Assembly: GCF_021168475.1 (NCBI RefSeq)
Contig: NZ_JAJOZT010000001.1
Coordinates: 1 to 64,000, forward strand
Length of the DNA stretch: 64,000 nucleotides
From: Pseudoclavibacter sp. 13-3
Lineage (GTDB): Bacteria > Actinomycetota > Actinomycetes > Actinomycetales > Microbacteriaceae
Direction of reading: 5' to 3'
Below, piece by piece: positions 1 through 8,620 of this stretch. Each line of letters opens with the position of its first letter. Position 1 is the first letter of the stretch. The notes under the pieces are model-generated. The model worked only from the letters and a program-made list of their open reading frames with translations. It was not told the DNA's origin and did not search any database. Both the position numbers and the translations under genes were made by a program.

Positions 1-1
1 C

Positions 2-94
2 ACCTACAACAGACGACGCAGACAACGAGCACTCGGAAAACTCACCCCACTCGAATACGAGATAACCTATCAACCCACTGCACAAGCAGCATAA
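2..94 (+). CDS. IS3-family transposase OrfB, C-terminal end only
   Basis: Frame 2 is open from the window edge to a TAA at 92-94 and ends with a tail typical of IS3-group rve integrase-domain transposases (YNRRRRQRALGKLTPLEY). Only about 30 codons are inside the window, so intactness cannot be judged. The IS right inverted repeat should lie in the following tens of bases, perhaps around gtcaaccaaagctgcag at 105-121, but without the left end it cannot be confirmed. It marks insertion-sequence activity at or near the left edge of the prophage. Confidence 0.75.
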   Translation, partial: TYNRRRRQRALGKLTPLEYEITYQPTAQAA

Positions 95-183
95 GGAAAA
101 CAGTCAACCAAAGCTGCAGCACACCCGTCAGCACCTCTATACGATGCCGCACCAGGTGACGCTGCTGGCAGTAGGCTCGTGGC

Positions 184-861
184 ATGTGCGGACGCATCGT
201 TCAAGCGAAGACGACTGACTACGTGGCCCTCTTCGGGGTGGCCGACGACTTGAGCGCGGGGTTCGAGCCGTCCTGGAATCTCAAACCCACACAAGACGCT
301 CTGATCGTCCTCGACGGAGACAAAGACGGCGTGCGCCGTCTCAGCCCCGCCCGATGGTCGCTAGTGCCAGCCTGGTCGAAAGAACTCAAGCTCAAGTTCC
401 CGACCTTCAACGCACGGATCGAGACCGCCGGCGAAAAACCAACGTTCAGGGCATCAGTGAAGCGACGCCGCTGCGTGTTCCCCATCGACGGCTACTACGA
501 ATGGCAGACCGACCCGGTCACGAAGACCAAGACTCCGTACTACGTGCACTCAACAACACCAATCGGCCTCGCAGGCCTCTACTCCTGGTGGCACGACCCG
601 GCCGCCGGAAACGACGACGGGTGGACACTCACCGCGACCATCCTCACCCAGGATGCAGCACCCGCCCTCGAATGGCTGCACGACCGCATGCCCGTCACCC
701 TCGACCGGAGCTTCCTCGACCCGTGGCTTGACCCGGACGTCGACGGCAACGACCTCACCGACGACGTGCGCAAAGCCAGCATCGCAGACACGGCCGGACT
801 CACCTGGCACGAAGTGGCACCGCTTCGAGGGAACAGCCCCGAGCTGATCGACCCGGACTGA
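184..861 (+). CDS. SOS response-associated peptidase (SRAP / YedK-HMCES family)
   Basis: SRAP proteins form a thiazolidine cross-link between Cys2 and abasic sites in single-stranded DNA, shielding them during replication. The 225-residue protein begins Met-Cys-Gly-Arg, so after Met removal Cys2 becomes the catalytic residue; this fixes the start. FNARIET carries the active-site Asn, GYYEW the Glu, and HDRMPV the conserved His. Length is normal for the family. It stands alone on the plus strand just after an IS3 transposase end and beside the prophage late region. Phage-borne SRAP genes are known, so it could be phage cargo, but host origin is not excluded. Confidence 0.93.
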   Translation: MCGRIVQAKTTDYVALFGVADDLSAGFEPSWNLKPTQDALIVLDGDKDGVRRLSPARWSLVPAWSKELKLKFPTFNARIETAGEKPTFRASVKRRRCVFPIDGYYEWQTDPVTKTKTPYYVHSTTPIGLAGLYSWWHDPAAGNDDGWTLTATILTQDAAPALEWLHDRMPVTLDRSFLDPWLDPDVDGNDLTDDVRKASIADTAGLTWHEVAPLRGNSPELIDPD

Positions 862-890
862 CGTCGCAGGTAGCGTCTAAGCTCGCGGTC

Positions 891-1226
891 ATGATCGATC
901 TGTTCTTGGTCATGAACGACACCTACACCGTCGTCGAAGTGCTCACAGCAGGCGACCAGCCCCACCGGCTCGCGTGGCTACGCCGCGTGCCCAACAGCAT
1001 TGGCGACTGGGAAGTATGGACCTCAGACGTCATCCCGGCAGACCGGCACATTCTCGAACGATTCCCAGACGTCGGAGCGGGATCAGCTCAATGGCGAGCA
1101 GTCGAATGGTGCCGCGTCCACTGGGAACAGCTCCTGACCGCCAGCGCACCTCACACGACACCCGAGTTCGTCGCCTGCAGCCAACGTGCCTCCATGATGG
1201 GCGTGCACGTCAGCGACATACACTGA
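891..1226 (+). CDS. Hypothetical protein
   Basis: A 111-residue ORF 29 bp after the SRAP gene on the same strand. The first half reads as alternating beta segments (IDLFLVMND, YTVVEVLTAG, WEVWTSDVIP), rich in Trp and acidic residues, without signal peptide or membrane segment. A strong hairpin lies 29 bp downstream, consistent with the end of a two-gene transcript. I do not recognise the family. Confidence 0.55.
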   Translation: MIDLFLVMNDTYTVVEVLTAGDQPHRLAWLRRVPNSIGDWEVWTSDVIPADRHILERFPDVGAGSAQWRAVEWCRVHWEQLLTASAPHTTPEFVACSQRASMMGVHVSDIH

Positions 1227-1254
1227 CACCGGGACATGCCCAGGCATGCAGCGA

Positions 1255-1292
1255 GCACCCCCGGCTGGCTCTCGGGAGCTGGCCGGGGGTGC
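1255..1292 (+). terminator. Strong hairpin terminator
   Basis: An 11-bp perfect stem (GCACCCCCGGC / GCCGGGGGTGC) continues through two G-U pairs into a second GCTC/GAGC stem closed by a TCGG tetraloop, giving about 17 paired positions in RNA. There is no T-tract, as is common in high-GC actinobacteria. It ends the SRAP/hypothetical transcript and insulates the glycosyltransferase. Confidence 0.8.
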
Positions 1293-1680
1293 GTTCTGCT
1301 CAGAATCGGCTAACCGCGATCCACGCACCAGCGATCGCCCCGCCGATCATCATCGCCAGCGCGGCACAGCGAGTGCTCGGGCTACTTCTCCGACGAGCGG
1401 TATCTCATCGAGAATCGTGGGTACTGCACTCGCCAGGAATCGTCCTACCATCATCCCGACTGCTGCTCCAACCATCATCTTTTTCAAAGGGTATTCCTCT
1501 CGATCACTTTTGCTTGACGGCGGGATCATGGCACACAGGCAGTGTGCAGCTGCTGGTCAGCTCCTGGTGATGTGCTCCGAGGGGCACACACCCCTGATGT
1601 GCTATGGAGACGCGGAAAGCCGCCCCGCACCCTCCGGAGAGGAATGCGAGGCGGAACTGTGCGCGGACTATGGTTATCTC
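1293..1680. other. Gene-free leader before the glycosyltransferase
   Basis: I see no convincing ORF here: the plus-strand frame that extends the glycosyltransferase upstream has no conserved start or ribosome site and runs through the terminator at 1255-1292. The stretch holds small hairpins (for example GTGC/GCAC arms near 1570-1586) and locally lower GC around 1470-1510, and presumably carries the promoter of the next gene. Confidence 0.4.
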
Positions 1681-2631
1681 ATGACTGTCTCGGTGATCAT
1701 CCGTACGTACAACCGTCCTGCGTTCTTACGCCGAGCACTCGCTGACATTGCTGCGCAGACGCGCCTGCCTGACGAGGTGATCATCGTCAACGACGGTGGG
1801 GCACGAGCAGACGTCGACGCTGCAGCGGCCACCGTGACACTTCCAGTCACCATCGTCGACGCCGGCCAGCAGCTCGGCCGAGCTGAAGCAGCCAACGCCG
1901 GGATCACGGCCGCGCAAAGTGACCTGGTCACCCTGCACGATGATGACGACACTTGGGATCCAGGCTTCCTTGAGCAGACAGCAGACTGGCTGGAGCAGCA
2001 CCCTGACGCTGACGCGCTTGTGACCAAGATCGACATCATCCGCGAGCGCGTTCTCGGTGATGGAGCGGTGGAGGTTCTTGAGCAGTTCCCGTTCGAGGGT
2101 CACCTTCGGGAGGTGACGTTGCTGGATCTGTTGCGGGTGAACAGGTTCACGCCGATCGGGTTTGTATACCGGCGGGCCTTGCATGAGCAGCTTGGTGTGT
2201 TCGATTCGCACTTGCCGGTCGTTGAGGACTGGGATTGGCACATGCGTGTTGCCGCACGGGGGTCGATCCCTGTTCTGCAGACGGATCATGCCCTGGCTTT
2301 CTGGAGGCAGAGGCCAGATGCTACAGGCTCTGACAGTAACAGCACCATCGCTGAGCAGGATCAGCATCGCAGGTTCGACGCGCTGAAGCGTGACGAGCTG
2401 CTGCGTTCAGACCCATCTGGGCTTGGTGGTCTCGTCTATCTGACACGGTTCATTGATGAGCGCGCGCACGACCTGCATATGCGGTTCGACGAGCAGCACG
2501 CCCAGGTCGACCGCCTCCAAGAGGATCTTCGAGAGACGACCGAGCAGATCGCTCGACTCGAGCAGACCATCTCTGACGCCAGTTTGGTCGCCTGGGCACG
2601 ACGCAGGTGGCGTCGTTTCAGGGGCCGCTAG
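1681..2631 (+). CDS. Family 2 glycosyltransferase with C-terminal coiled coil
   Basis: A GT-A-fold transferase expected to move a sugar from an activated donor to a cell-surface glycan. VSVIIRTYNR at the N terminus is the nucleotide-binding beta strand, the HDDDD cluster near residue 83 supplies the metal-binding DxD, and VEDWDWHMR near residue 182 resembles the ED catalytic motif. The last ~50 residues predict as coiled coil ending in a basic tail. The ATG at 1681 is chosen because the family fold starts there. It converges with the tail-fibre gene and its stop overlaps that gene's stop by 4 bp. Fits a lysogenic-conversion gene altering the phage receptor; inference only. Confidence 0.85.
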   Translation: MTVSVIIRTYNRPAFLRRALADIAAQTRLPDEVIIVNDGGARADVDAAAATVTLPVTIVDAGQQLGRAEAANAGITAAQSDLVTLHDDDDTWDPGFLEQTADWLEQHPDADALVTKIDIIRERVLGDGAVEVLEQFPFEGHLREVTLLDLLRVNRFTPIGFVYRRALHEQLGVFDSHLPVVEDWDWHMRVAARGSIPVLQTDHALAFWRQRPDATGSDSNSTIAEQDQHRRFDALKRDELLRSDPSGLGGLVYLTRFIDERAHDLHMRFDEQHAQVDRLQEDLRETTEQIARLEQTISDASLVAWARRRWRRFRGR

Positions 2632-4178
2632 ATCGAGCGGAGAGTCCACCAAGCACGCTGGAACCTCATCTTCGGGGACGCGCCTGACGCCGACCCGTGC
2701 ACTTGGAGCGACACTACGTCCCCTTCCTTCAGGTCTAAGAGCACTCCTGACGCGGTGTTCCCTTGTACATCGGTTGTGTCGCCCGCGGGCGACGACCCGT
2801 AGATCCAGTCTTCACCAGCCACGGTCGCGCCGTTGACAAGGGGCTGCAGCTCGAACCACCCTGTCGTCATGCCGGCCATGCCCACTGACCAGGAGAGTTC
2901 GTAGAGGCCGTCTGCCGGGACTCGAAGGCCACGCGTGGCTGTGTTGGAGGTGCCGCGCGTTGTGACGGCCTGCATGCCGCCGCGGGCCTTGGACGCATTC
3001 CAGTTCGTCAGTTCCACCCATGCGCTCTGCAATCCACACGGCACATCCGCGGTCACGACCCACCATGCCCCCGCGCACCGTTGTGGTCCACGGTTGAAGG
3101 CCGCCGCATTCCCGTTGCCGATGAGGGACACAACCGAGCAGTGCCGCATCGGGAGATCAATCGGTTTCAGCGGGGTGTGCGCCGTCAAGTCGGCGGAGAA
3201 GTCCGCGTAGAACATGCCGCCGTCAGTCTCGTATGCGCGTGTCGAGTCCGAGTATTGCAGGAAGCCACCACAGTCAACGAACAGTCTGATCCCACCGTTC
3301 GTGAGAGGTGCGTGCGTAGGCCCCTCACCACGCGCCCACGTCGAATCGACCGCTCCCATGTCTGACCAGGTGCCGAGCACCGAGGTCGCTTTGGCCTGCT
3401 TCACAGTGAAGTCGGGATCGCTGTAGAACGCCCGGTAATCGTTGGTGGCGAGCTTGACGATATGAGCGTCGATGCCCGTCGGGAATGACGGCAGTGCAGT
3501 CCGGGTGCTCCACGAGAGAGACGCGAGATTCGTGGACGCAGTTGACACATGGTAGGCCTTGAAATCCGACGTACCAGAGGTGGTCGTGGAGGCCGAGAAG
3601 ACCACACGCAGGATGCTGCCGTCGACGAGAACGTCGGGCGCCCAAACGCGCTTCACCCCACTGATCGTCGAGCAGTCGATGGCTGACCGCTGCGTCCAAT
3701 CACGGCCATTCGTGGAGGTTGCGACGCCGATCGTGGTGATCGTCCCCCACGCCCCGCCTCCCGCTGTCGTGGGACGGGTGTAGACCATCACCCATCCGCC
3801 AGCCCACTGCGCGATTGACGGATCTCGCACAGTCGAGTCGGACGGCGCGAAGCGGATGCCAGTCGGCGCAAAGTGAGCGCCATCCGTGGAGAACGCAAAG
3901 TTCGCCGTCTCATCCTTGCTGTAGAAATGCGACGCCAGCAGAGGGCCGGTATCGCCCTGCATCTGCGCAAGGACCTGCTGAGCAGACGTCACCGATTGCG
4001 CGGCGGCTGTCGCAGAAGATGCTGCAGCAGTCTTCGACGTGGCAGCGCCAGTTGCAGAGTTCGCAGCAGCAGCAGCCGATGCCGCCGCGGCAACCTTCGC
4101 TGCGAGCGCTTCGGGGGTGACGTCGCCTCTAGGGCCGGGGATTGCGATTGTGCGTTTGTCGCGGATCTGGTCGGTCAT
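2628..4178 (-). CDS. Tail fibre / receptor-binding protein, GH43-like propeller
   Basis: A 516-residue protein at the distal end of the late operon. Residues ~20-75 are an Ala-rich heptad stretch expected to trimerise the fibre. Residues ~85-380 look like a five-bladed propeller of the GH43/GH32 type (FAPSDSTVRDPSIAQWAGG, VWAPDVLVDG, paired RDP/APD motifs). Residues ~400-515 resemble a C1q/TNF-like jelly roll. Role inferred: binding or trimming host-surface glycans at adsorption. It lies 3 bp downstream of the preceding tail gene and converges with a glycosyltransferase. Whether the hydrolase site is active cannot be judged. Confidence 0.75.
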   Translation of the reverse strand: MTDQIRDKRTIAIPGPRGDVTPEALAAKVAAAASAAAAANSATGAATSKTAAASSATAAAQSVTSAQQVLAQMQGDTGPLLASHFYSKDETANFAFSTDGAHFAPTGIRFAPSDSTVRDPSIAQWAGGWVMVYTRPTTAGGGAWGTITTIGVATSTNGRDWTQRSAIDCSTISGVKRVWAPDVLVDGSILRVVFSASTTTSGTSDFKAYHVSTASTNLASLSWSTRTALPSFPTGIDAHIVKLATNDYRAFYSDPDFTVKQAKATSVLGTWSDMGAVDSTWARGEGPTHAPLTNGGIRLFVDCGGFLQYSDSTRAYETDGGMFYADFSADLTAHTPLKPIDLPMRHCSVVSLIGNGNAAAFNRGPQRCAGAWWVVTADVPCGLQSAWVELTNWNASKARGGMQAVTTRGTSNTATRGLRVPADGLYELSWSVGMAGMTTGWFELQPLVNGATVAGEDWIYGSSPAGDTTDVQGNTASGVLLDLKEGDVVSLQVHGSASGASPKMRFQRAWWTLRSI

Positions 4179-4181
4179 GGG

Positions 4182-4532
4182 TCAGTCCTCGATTCTGATC
4201 GTGCCTTCGCCGAGACGCTCGACGTGCCCGTCTGGGCTAGTGGCAGTGATGGTCCATGTGCCTCGTGGGCGGCCTGCCCACACGTCAGAGCTGGTCGTGG
4301 ATGCGGCGAGGTCGGCGATGGCGAGACCGTCGGAGGTGAGCTCGACGGGCTGCTCGAGCCACACGTCGCCATGCGGGGAGCTGACGCGGAGTGTGCCTGA
4401 CCAGGTCAGCAGGTCCACCGGCTGGAACCCGCTGCCGTCGTCCTGCTCCCAGAGCACGCCCCATCGAGCAGACACACCCCGCCGAATCAACACGTCCTGA
4501 CGTCCGACGGCCTGCGTGAGCACGCCCGGCAT
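4182..4532 (-). CDS. Beta-rich minor tail / fibre-associated protein
   Basis: A 116-residue, beta-strand-rich protein without signal peptide or membrane segment. Its start codon touches the stop of the holin gene and it ends 3 bp before the fibre gene, so it is translated as part of the late operon. The layout (LTQAVGRQDVLIRRGVSARW at the start, a central LTWSGTLRV strand, WTITATSPDG near the end) resembles small beta-sandwich proteins that sit next to fibres in Microbacterium-type siphophages. Role in the tail tip inferred from position. Confidence 0.6.
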   Translation of the reverse strand: MPGVLTQAVGRQDVLIRRGVSARWGVLWEQDDGSGFQPVDLLTWSGTLRVSSPHGDVWLEQPVELTSDGLAIADLAASTTSSDVWAGRPRGTWTITATSPDGHVERLGEGTIRIED

Positions 4533-4951
4533 CAGGCATCCTCCGCATGCTTGCCAGCAGTCGATTCGAGCTCGACGATGCGCTGCTCCAGCTCGGCGAG
4601 CCGTGCAGCCTCACTGTCATCGGGCACATCAACGTCGGTGGCCTGCGGTGCGATGGTCTTCGCCCCGACCTGCTCGGCCGCCGTGAAAGCGCCGGTCTTC
4701 TGCCACGCGACGAAGGCAGCCTGAGATGATGCGAAGACCAAGGCGACCGCACCCAGCCACGTGCCGGCGGATGACCAGTCGAGGCCGTCGAGCTGCCCGG
4801 AGGTCATAGCCGTGACCGTGCCGAGGACGACAGAGAAGACCACGGCGAGGATGACTTTCGCCCGAGATGACCATTCCGGGCGCTGCAGGAGCGCCTGCAC
4901 GATCGGGGCGAGCGACCCCAGGACAGGTGCGATGAGAGCGATCTGAGACAT
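4532..4951 (-). CDS. Holin
   Basis: A 139-residue protein with three hydrophobic segments at about residues 3-21, 33-50 and 65-85, followed by a charged C-terminal tail with a short coiled coil (RLAELEQRIVELES). This is the usual architecture of actinophage holins, which permeabilise the membrane so that endolysin reaches the cell wall. The Met at 4951 is chosen over the longer frame because upstream residues are basic and non-conserved and an AAGGAA-like ribosome site precedes it. It lies just downstream of the endolysin and a 31-residue membrane peptide. Confidence 0.75.
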   Translation of the reverse strand: MSQIALIAPVLGSLAPIVQALLQRPEWSSRAKVILAVVFSVVLGTVTAMTSGQLDGLDWSSAGTWLGAVALVFASSQAAFVAWQKTGAFTAAEQVGAKTIAPQATDVDVPDDSEAARLAELEQRIVELESTAGKHAEDA

Positions 4952-4965
4952 GAGATGTGTTCCTT

Positions 4966-5061
4966 TCAGAAGATGATGGAGAAGATGACGAGGGCCGCTG
5001 GGATCCCGCCGACAAGGGCGACGAGGACCAGCAGCCACAAGTAGGAGGCGGGGCCGCGCAT
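4966..5061 (-). CDS. 31-residue single-span membrane peptide in lysis cassette
   Basis: The ORF begins at an ATG overlapping the endolysin stop (TGATG) and encodes 31 residues that are almost entirely one hydrophobic helix (LWLLVLVALVGGIPAALVI). The start-stop overlap and position between endolysin and holin argue for a real translated peptide, either a second holin-like/antiholin factor or a small structural membrane protein. Too short for family assignment. Confidence 0.6.
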   Translation of the reverse strand: MRGPASYLWLLVLVALVGGIPAALVIFSIIF

Positions 5062-6410
5062 CACCGCACCCGGATTGTGCGGCCCGCGTAGATACGGTTC
5101 ACGTCGGTGATTCCGTTCCAGCGCTGCAGCTGCTGCACCCGAGTGCCGAACCGTGATGCGATGCCCGAGAGAGTGTCGCCAGCGCGGATCGTGTAGTAGC
5201 TCCCGGCAGCCGACGTGCCGGCGGCACCGGATCGCGTGGTCTTCAGTACCTGGCCTGGGTAGATCACGTACGGCGCACGGATGCCGTTCAGTGAGGCGAG
5301 TGTCTGCCAGGAGACTCCGACACGCTGGCCGATCTTCGACAGTGAATCGCCACGCACCACAGTGACCGTCGACCCGGTGCTCGTGCTGCTCGACGATGAT
5401 GCCTGCCCGTCCACACGCAACACCTGACCCGGGTAGATCCGATTCGGGTTCGAGATGCCGTTCGCCGCCGCGAGCACCGCGACAGTGGTGCCGTAGCGTG
5501 CAGCGATAGCGGAGAGGGTGTCGCCGGCCTTGACGACGTACGCTCCCCCGTTCGACGATCCCTGCCCGGTCGGGCCGGTGCCCTGCGACGGCTGCGCCGG
5601 CGGGCTGTAGGGCTCGACCTCGTCGCGCGTGTCGTTGTCCTCGTTCGCCTCCGGCGGCGCCGTGATCACCGTGCCCGGCGCGATCGGCTGATCCTGCAGC
5701 GTCGACGGGTTCAGGCCGGCCAGCGTGCCAGCGGAGACGCCGAGGATTGCCGCGAGCGCCGCGAGCGAGGCCACCCAGCCTTTCGTCTTGAACAGCTTCG
5801 AGGCGTTGGCGTATGCGGCCCAGGCGTTGCGATCGCCGTAGAAGACGTTCATGTCGAGGTTGCCCGCGTAGCCAGCGATCCGGCCGGTCGAGGTGTACTG
5901 CCACATGACGACGGTCCAGCCGTGGCCTGGCTTGTACGGACAGGCAGGAGTGGCCAGGTTGTTCGGTCGGTTGTTCGGGTAGCCGGCGATCCACAGACCA
6001 TAGTCTTTCGACACCGCTTCCCAGGCGTAGGTTGATGCGGGTGAGGCTGACATGTAGATCAGGGGGCGCACACCTGTGGTCGCGTAGACGCGGTCCAGGA
6101 AGGCCCGCGCCCATGCCACGTCGGCGACGCCGTCTTCCCAATCGAGCACGAGAAGCGCACGGCCGATGTAGCCCCGGATGTTCTTCACGAAGAAGTCGGC
6201 CTCGGCAGTAGCCGTGTTACGTCGGTTCCGGGCGAAGTGGTAGAGGCCGAGCAGTTTGCCCGATCCCAGTGCCTGCGAGACATGTGAGTTGCAGTACGGG
6301 TTCACATACCCGACTCCCTCCGTCGCTTTCACGATCACGAAGTCGAGCTGTGCTCCAGCCACGTTGAGTGTCGCCTGATACGACGAAGTATCGATGCCTG
6401 TTAGAGCCAT
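5061..6410 (-). CDS. Endolysin: GH25 lysozyme with three LysM repeats
   Basis: A 449-residue cell-wall hydrolase. Residues ~5-195 are a GH25 muramidase (GIDTSSYQ at the start, VKATEG, and LDWED carrying the catalytic acid), which cleaves the MurNAc-GlcNAc bond of peptidoglycan. A hydrophobic, Ala-rich linker follows, then a Pro-rich acidic hinge, then three LysM modules each with a GDTLS or GDSLS core and an IYPGQVL/IYAGRTI end. The start at 6410 fits the GH25 N terminus and a SD-like AGGAG. No signal peptide; holin-dependent export is implied by the adjacent holin. Confidence 0.93.
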   Translation of the reverse strand: MALTGIDTSSYQATLNVAGAQLDFVIVKATEGVGYVNPYCNSHVSQALGSGKLLGLYHFARNRRNTATAEADFFVKNIRGYIGRALLVLDWEDGVADVAWARAFLDRVYATTGVRPLIYMSASPASTYAWEAVSKDYGLWIAGYPNNRPNNLATPACPYKPGHGWTVVMWQYTSTGRIAGYAGNLDMNVFYGDRNAWAAYANASKLFKTKGWVASLAALAAILGVSAGTLAGLNPSTLQDQPIAPGTVITAPPEANEDNDTRDEVEPYSPPAQPSQGTGPTGQGSSNGGAYVVKAGDTLSAIAARYGTTVAVLAAANGISNPNRIYPGQVLRVDGQASSSSSTSTGSTVTVVRGDSLSKIGQRVGVSWQTLASLNGIRAPYVIYPGQVLKTTRSGAAGTSAAGSYYTIRAGDTLSGIASRFGTRVQQLQRWNGITDVNRIYAGRTIRVR

Positions 6411-6471
6411 GAGAGTTTTCTCCTTAAATGCGAAAGCCCCGCGCAGGACGGAGCTGGATGCTGGGCTTGTT

Positions 6472-6903
6472 CTATTCGTCGTGTGACGGGCAGCGGCGTG
6501 TGTCTCGCTCGACGGTGCGCATGCGCTCCGCGAGACCGTCGATGCGGTCGTGGGCTTCCTTGCGGTCGTCTCGGTTCTCCTGCTTGAGACCGCCGACATC
6601 TTTCTGCAGTGACCGCACGTTCGTGCCGATCATGCGGATCTGCCCTGTCATGGGCTGCACACGCTGGTCGAGCGTCTCGACCGCCGCGCGGATCCCGTCA
6701 AGGTCATCACGGAGATTCGTGTGATGCGTGTTCGTCGTCTGCTCTTTCGCGACCGCCGCATCCCGGCCTATCCGGTCAAGCTTCGAAGACACCTCACGCT
6801 GATGTGCACGCCCCTTGAGCAGAACGCCAGCGGCGGCCAGCAGCGCTGCCACAATCGGCGCCCCCACGTACTGGACAATGGCGATCAGGATGCTCTCAGT
6901 CAT
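6472..6903 (-). CDS. DUF2746-like membrane / coiled-coil phage protein
   Basis: A 143-residue protein with one N-terminal membrane helix ([20 protein letters not shown]) followed by a long charged helical region, the layout of the DUF2746 family of actinophages. Possible holin accessory or tail-tip membrane factor. A GTG at 6912 would overlap the upstream stop, but GAGGG sits ten bases before the ATG at 6903, so the latter is preferred. A weak hairpin (AAGCCC/GGGCTT, 6434-6468) lies between it and the endolysin. Confidence 0.65.
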   Translation of the reverse strand: MTESILIAIVQYVGAPIVAALLAAAGVLLKGRAHQREVSSKLDRIGRDAAVAKEQTTNTHHTNLRDDLDGIRAAVETLDQRVQPMTGQIRMIGTNVRSLQKDVGGLKQENRDDRKEAHDRIDGLAERMRTVERDTRRCPSHDE

Positions 6904-6908
6904 CGGTC

Positions 6909-7484
6909 TCACACCCTCGAGTAGCCGGCGTAGATGGTGAGCACGGCACGGTTGATCTCCGACGCTGGGAAAGCCCCCGGTACGGTCGTGTTCATCTGCA
7001 AGGCGACCGTCACGGGGCCGACTTGGGGGGAGATCTCGGCGACGTCCGCTACTTGCAGTACCAGCGTCTGTGACCCGGCGCCACCGTCCCCGTATGCTGC
7101 GACCATCGACGTCGACGGGACACCGTTGATCAGGATGCGCCCGTTCAGATTCGGCTCATATGTCGTCGTCAAACCCTCGACGTTGGCCTGCGCCGATGCG
7201 GAAATCGCCACCGCTGGCAGGTCGTCGATCTTCGGCAGCGTCACCGACACCACCGTCGACCAGGCCGAGGACGACAGCCCGAAATTGGTCTTCACGTCCT
7301 TGCGTACCTGCACCTGCGGCATGCGGGCGATCAGATCGAGCACTTGCTGCACCAGGGCCGTCAATTTGCGCACGGCCTGCGCCACTTGGGTGCCCGCCGC
7401 AGTGAGCGCCGTGTCCGCCTTGCGCTGCACGCTGTCGAGTGTGTCCGCGAGCGCTTTGATCGGGTTTGCTGTTGGTCTGAGCAT
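6909..7484 (-). CDS. Minor tail / baseplate protein
   Basis: A 191-residue protein: an N-terminal helical segment (~residues 1-60) followed by ~120 residues of beta strands with VSVTLPKIDDLPAVAIS and VTVALQMNTTVPG, similar to jelly-roll appendage domains. It starts at the stop of the upstream tail gene, in the tail-tip block between Dit and lysis genes. Trimeric accessory tail-tip protein is a reasonable guess; no family is recognised. Confidence 0.6.
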   Translation of the reverse strand: MLRPTANPIKALADTLDSVQRKADTALTAAGTQVAQAVRKLTALVQQVLDLIARMPQVQVRKDVKTNFGLSSSAWSTVVSVTLPKIDDLPAVAISASAQANVEGLTTTYEPNLNGRILINGVPSTSMVAAYGDGGAGSQTLVLQVADVAEISPQVGPVTVALQMNTTVPGAFPASEINRAVLTIYAGYSRV

Positions 7485-8611
7485 CAGGCTCCTTGCGTGG
7501 CTGGGAAGAGGTCGCAGGTGACTGTGTCTGAGGTGAGGTCCGCGGTGACCTGCGAGATGACGCGGTCCTCGACTTCGCCGCCGAGGTAGGGGTCTTCGGT
7601 CTGCCGGTGGATGATGTCCCCCGGGCTCGGGCGCAGTGTAGCCGGCAGCGTCATCACCTCGTTCTCGGGCAGTGTGCTGCCGTCAGTGGTGTCCTGCTGA
7701 ACGTAGCCGCGCAGCGTGGAGAGATCCGTGACGGACGTGTGATCCTTGTTCGCCGCCTGCGTCAGTGGCCAGCCGGCCTCTTCGAGGGCGGTCTGCCGGT
7801 CCATTGCGACGAGCAGCAGGTCGTCGGCGCGCCCGCCGATGCCGAACACCTGGGACGCGATTGAATCGCCGTCTTCGTCAACTGAGGTGACAGCCGCGTG
7901 ATGGCCAGCGATAGATGTGTTCACTATGAACTCCCGCGGTGTCGGGTTCGCGACGTACTGTGCGTGGAGCACACCGTCGACCAGTCGTGCCGGCCAGGTG
8001 ATGTTGGGGCCGTTTCGCACCTCCGTAAGGTCCCGCAACGCATCGAAAACCCTGGGCAGCTCCCAGCACTTGTAGGTGCGGGTGTTCGACCCCTGTGGCA
8101 CCGTCGGTGTGTCGTACAGCACGGGTCCCCACTCGAGCGACTCCGCGATCACACCTGCGCCGATGCCTGCCAGAGTCGAGTTGATGGTCAGCGCCCAGTC
8201 AGGGCGCGGGTTATCCTCATCGATGAGCACCTCACCGTCGACCCATGAGTTCTTGAGCGCACGATTCAGAACGAGCCGCTTCTTCCAGAATGACCAGCCG
8301 TCACCGGCTGACAGCTGCAGCTGCTGCTCGGCAGGGTTCCACGCCGTTGACTTCAGCATGCCCCACGCCAGCACGGATCCGTCCTCGACGACAGCGAGTG
8401 CGTACTTCACTACTCGGGTCTTGTCCCGCAGGCCGAGCTTCTCGGCGAGATCCGACCAAGGCAGCGTGAATCGCATGGAGCCCTCGGCCGAGTACGGCGC
8501 CACCCAGTTCCCCGAGGTGACGGGAAGCACGTTGAGGCCGACGGGTGGCTGCCCGTCGAGCATCCGGTAGATGCGTACCTGCCGATCAGGTGCTGATGCA
8601 AGTGTTCTCAT
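7484..8611 (-). CDS. Minor tail protein (Tal/gp37-like tail-tip subunit)
   Basis: A 375-residue protein directly downstream of the Dit gene, the position of the tail-associated hub protein in siphophages. It begins with RQVRIYRMLDGQ and has the mixed alpha/beta composition and closing segment (PSPGDIIHRQTEDPY, then VTCDLFPATQGA) seen in ReqiPepy6/gp37-like tail proteins. It probably forms the central hub onto which fibres attach. No lytic or peptidase motif is visible. Confidence 0.7.
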   Translation of the reverse strand: MRTLASAPDRQVRIYRMLDGQPPVGLNVLPVTSGNWVAPYSAEGSMRFTLPWSDLAEKLGLRDKTRVVKYALAVVEDGSVLAWGMLKSTAWNPAEQQLQLSAGDGWSFWKKRLVLNRALKNSWVDGEVLIDEDNPRPDWALTINSTLAGIGAGVIAESLEWGPVLYDTPTVPQGSNTRTYKCWELPRVFDALRDLTEVRNGPNITWPARLVDGVLHAQYVANPTPREFIVNTSIAGHHAAVTSVDEDGDSIASQVFGIGGRADDLLLVAMDRQTALEEAGWPLTQAANKDHTSVTDLSTLRGYVQQDTTDGSTLPENEVMTLPATLRPSPGDIIHRQTEDPYLGGEVEDRVISQVTADLTSDTVTCDLFPATQGA

Positions 8612-8620
8612 GTCCGTCTC

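Noticed and set aside
1246-1680. N-terminal extension of the glycosyltransferase
   Set aside because: Runs through a strong terminator and lacks any conserved residues; the family fold starts at 1681.
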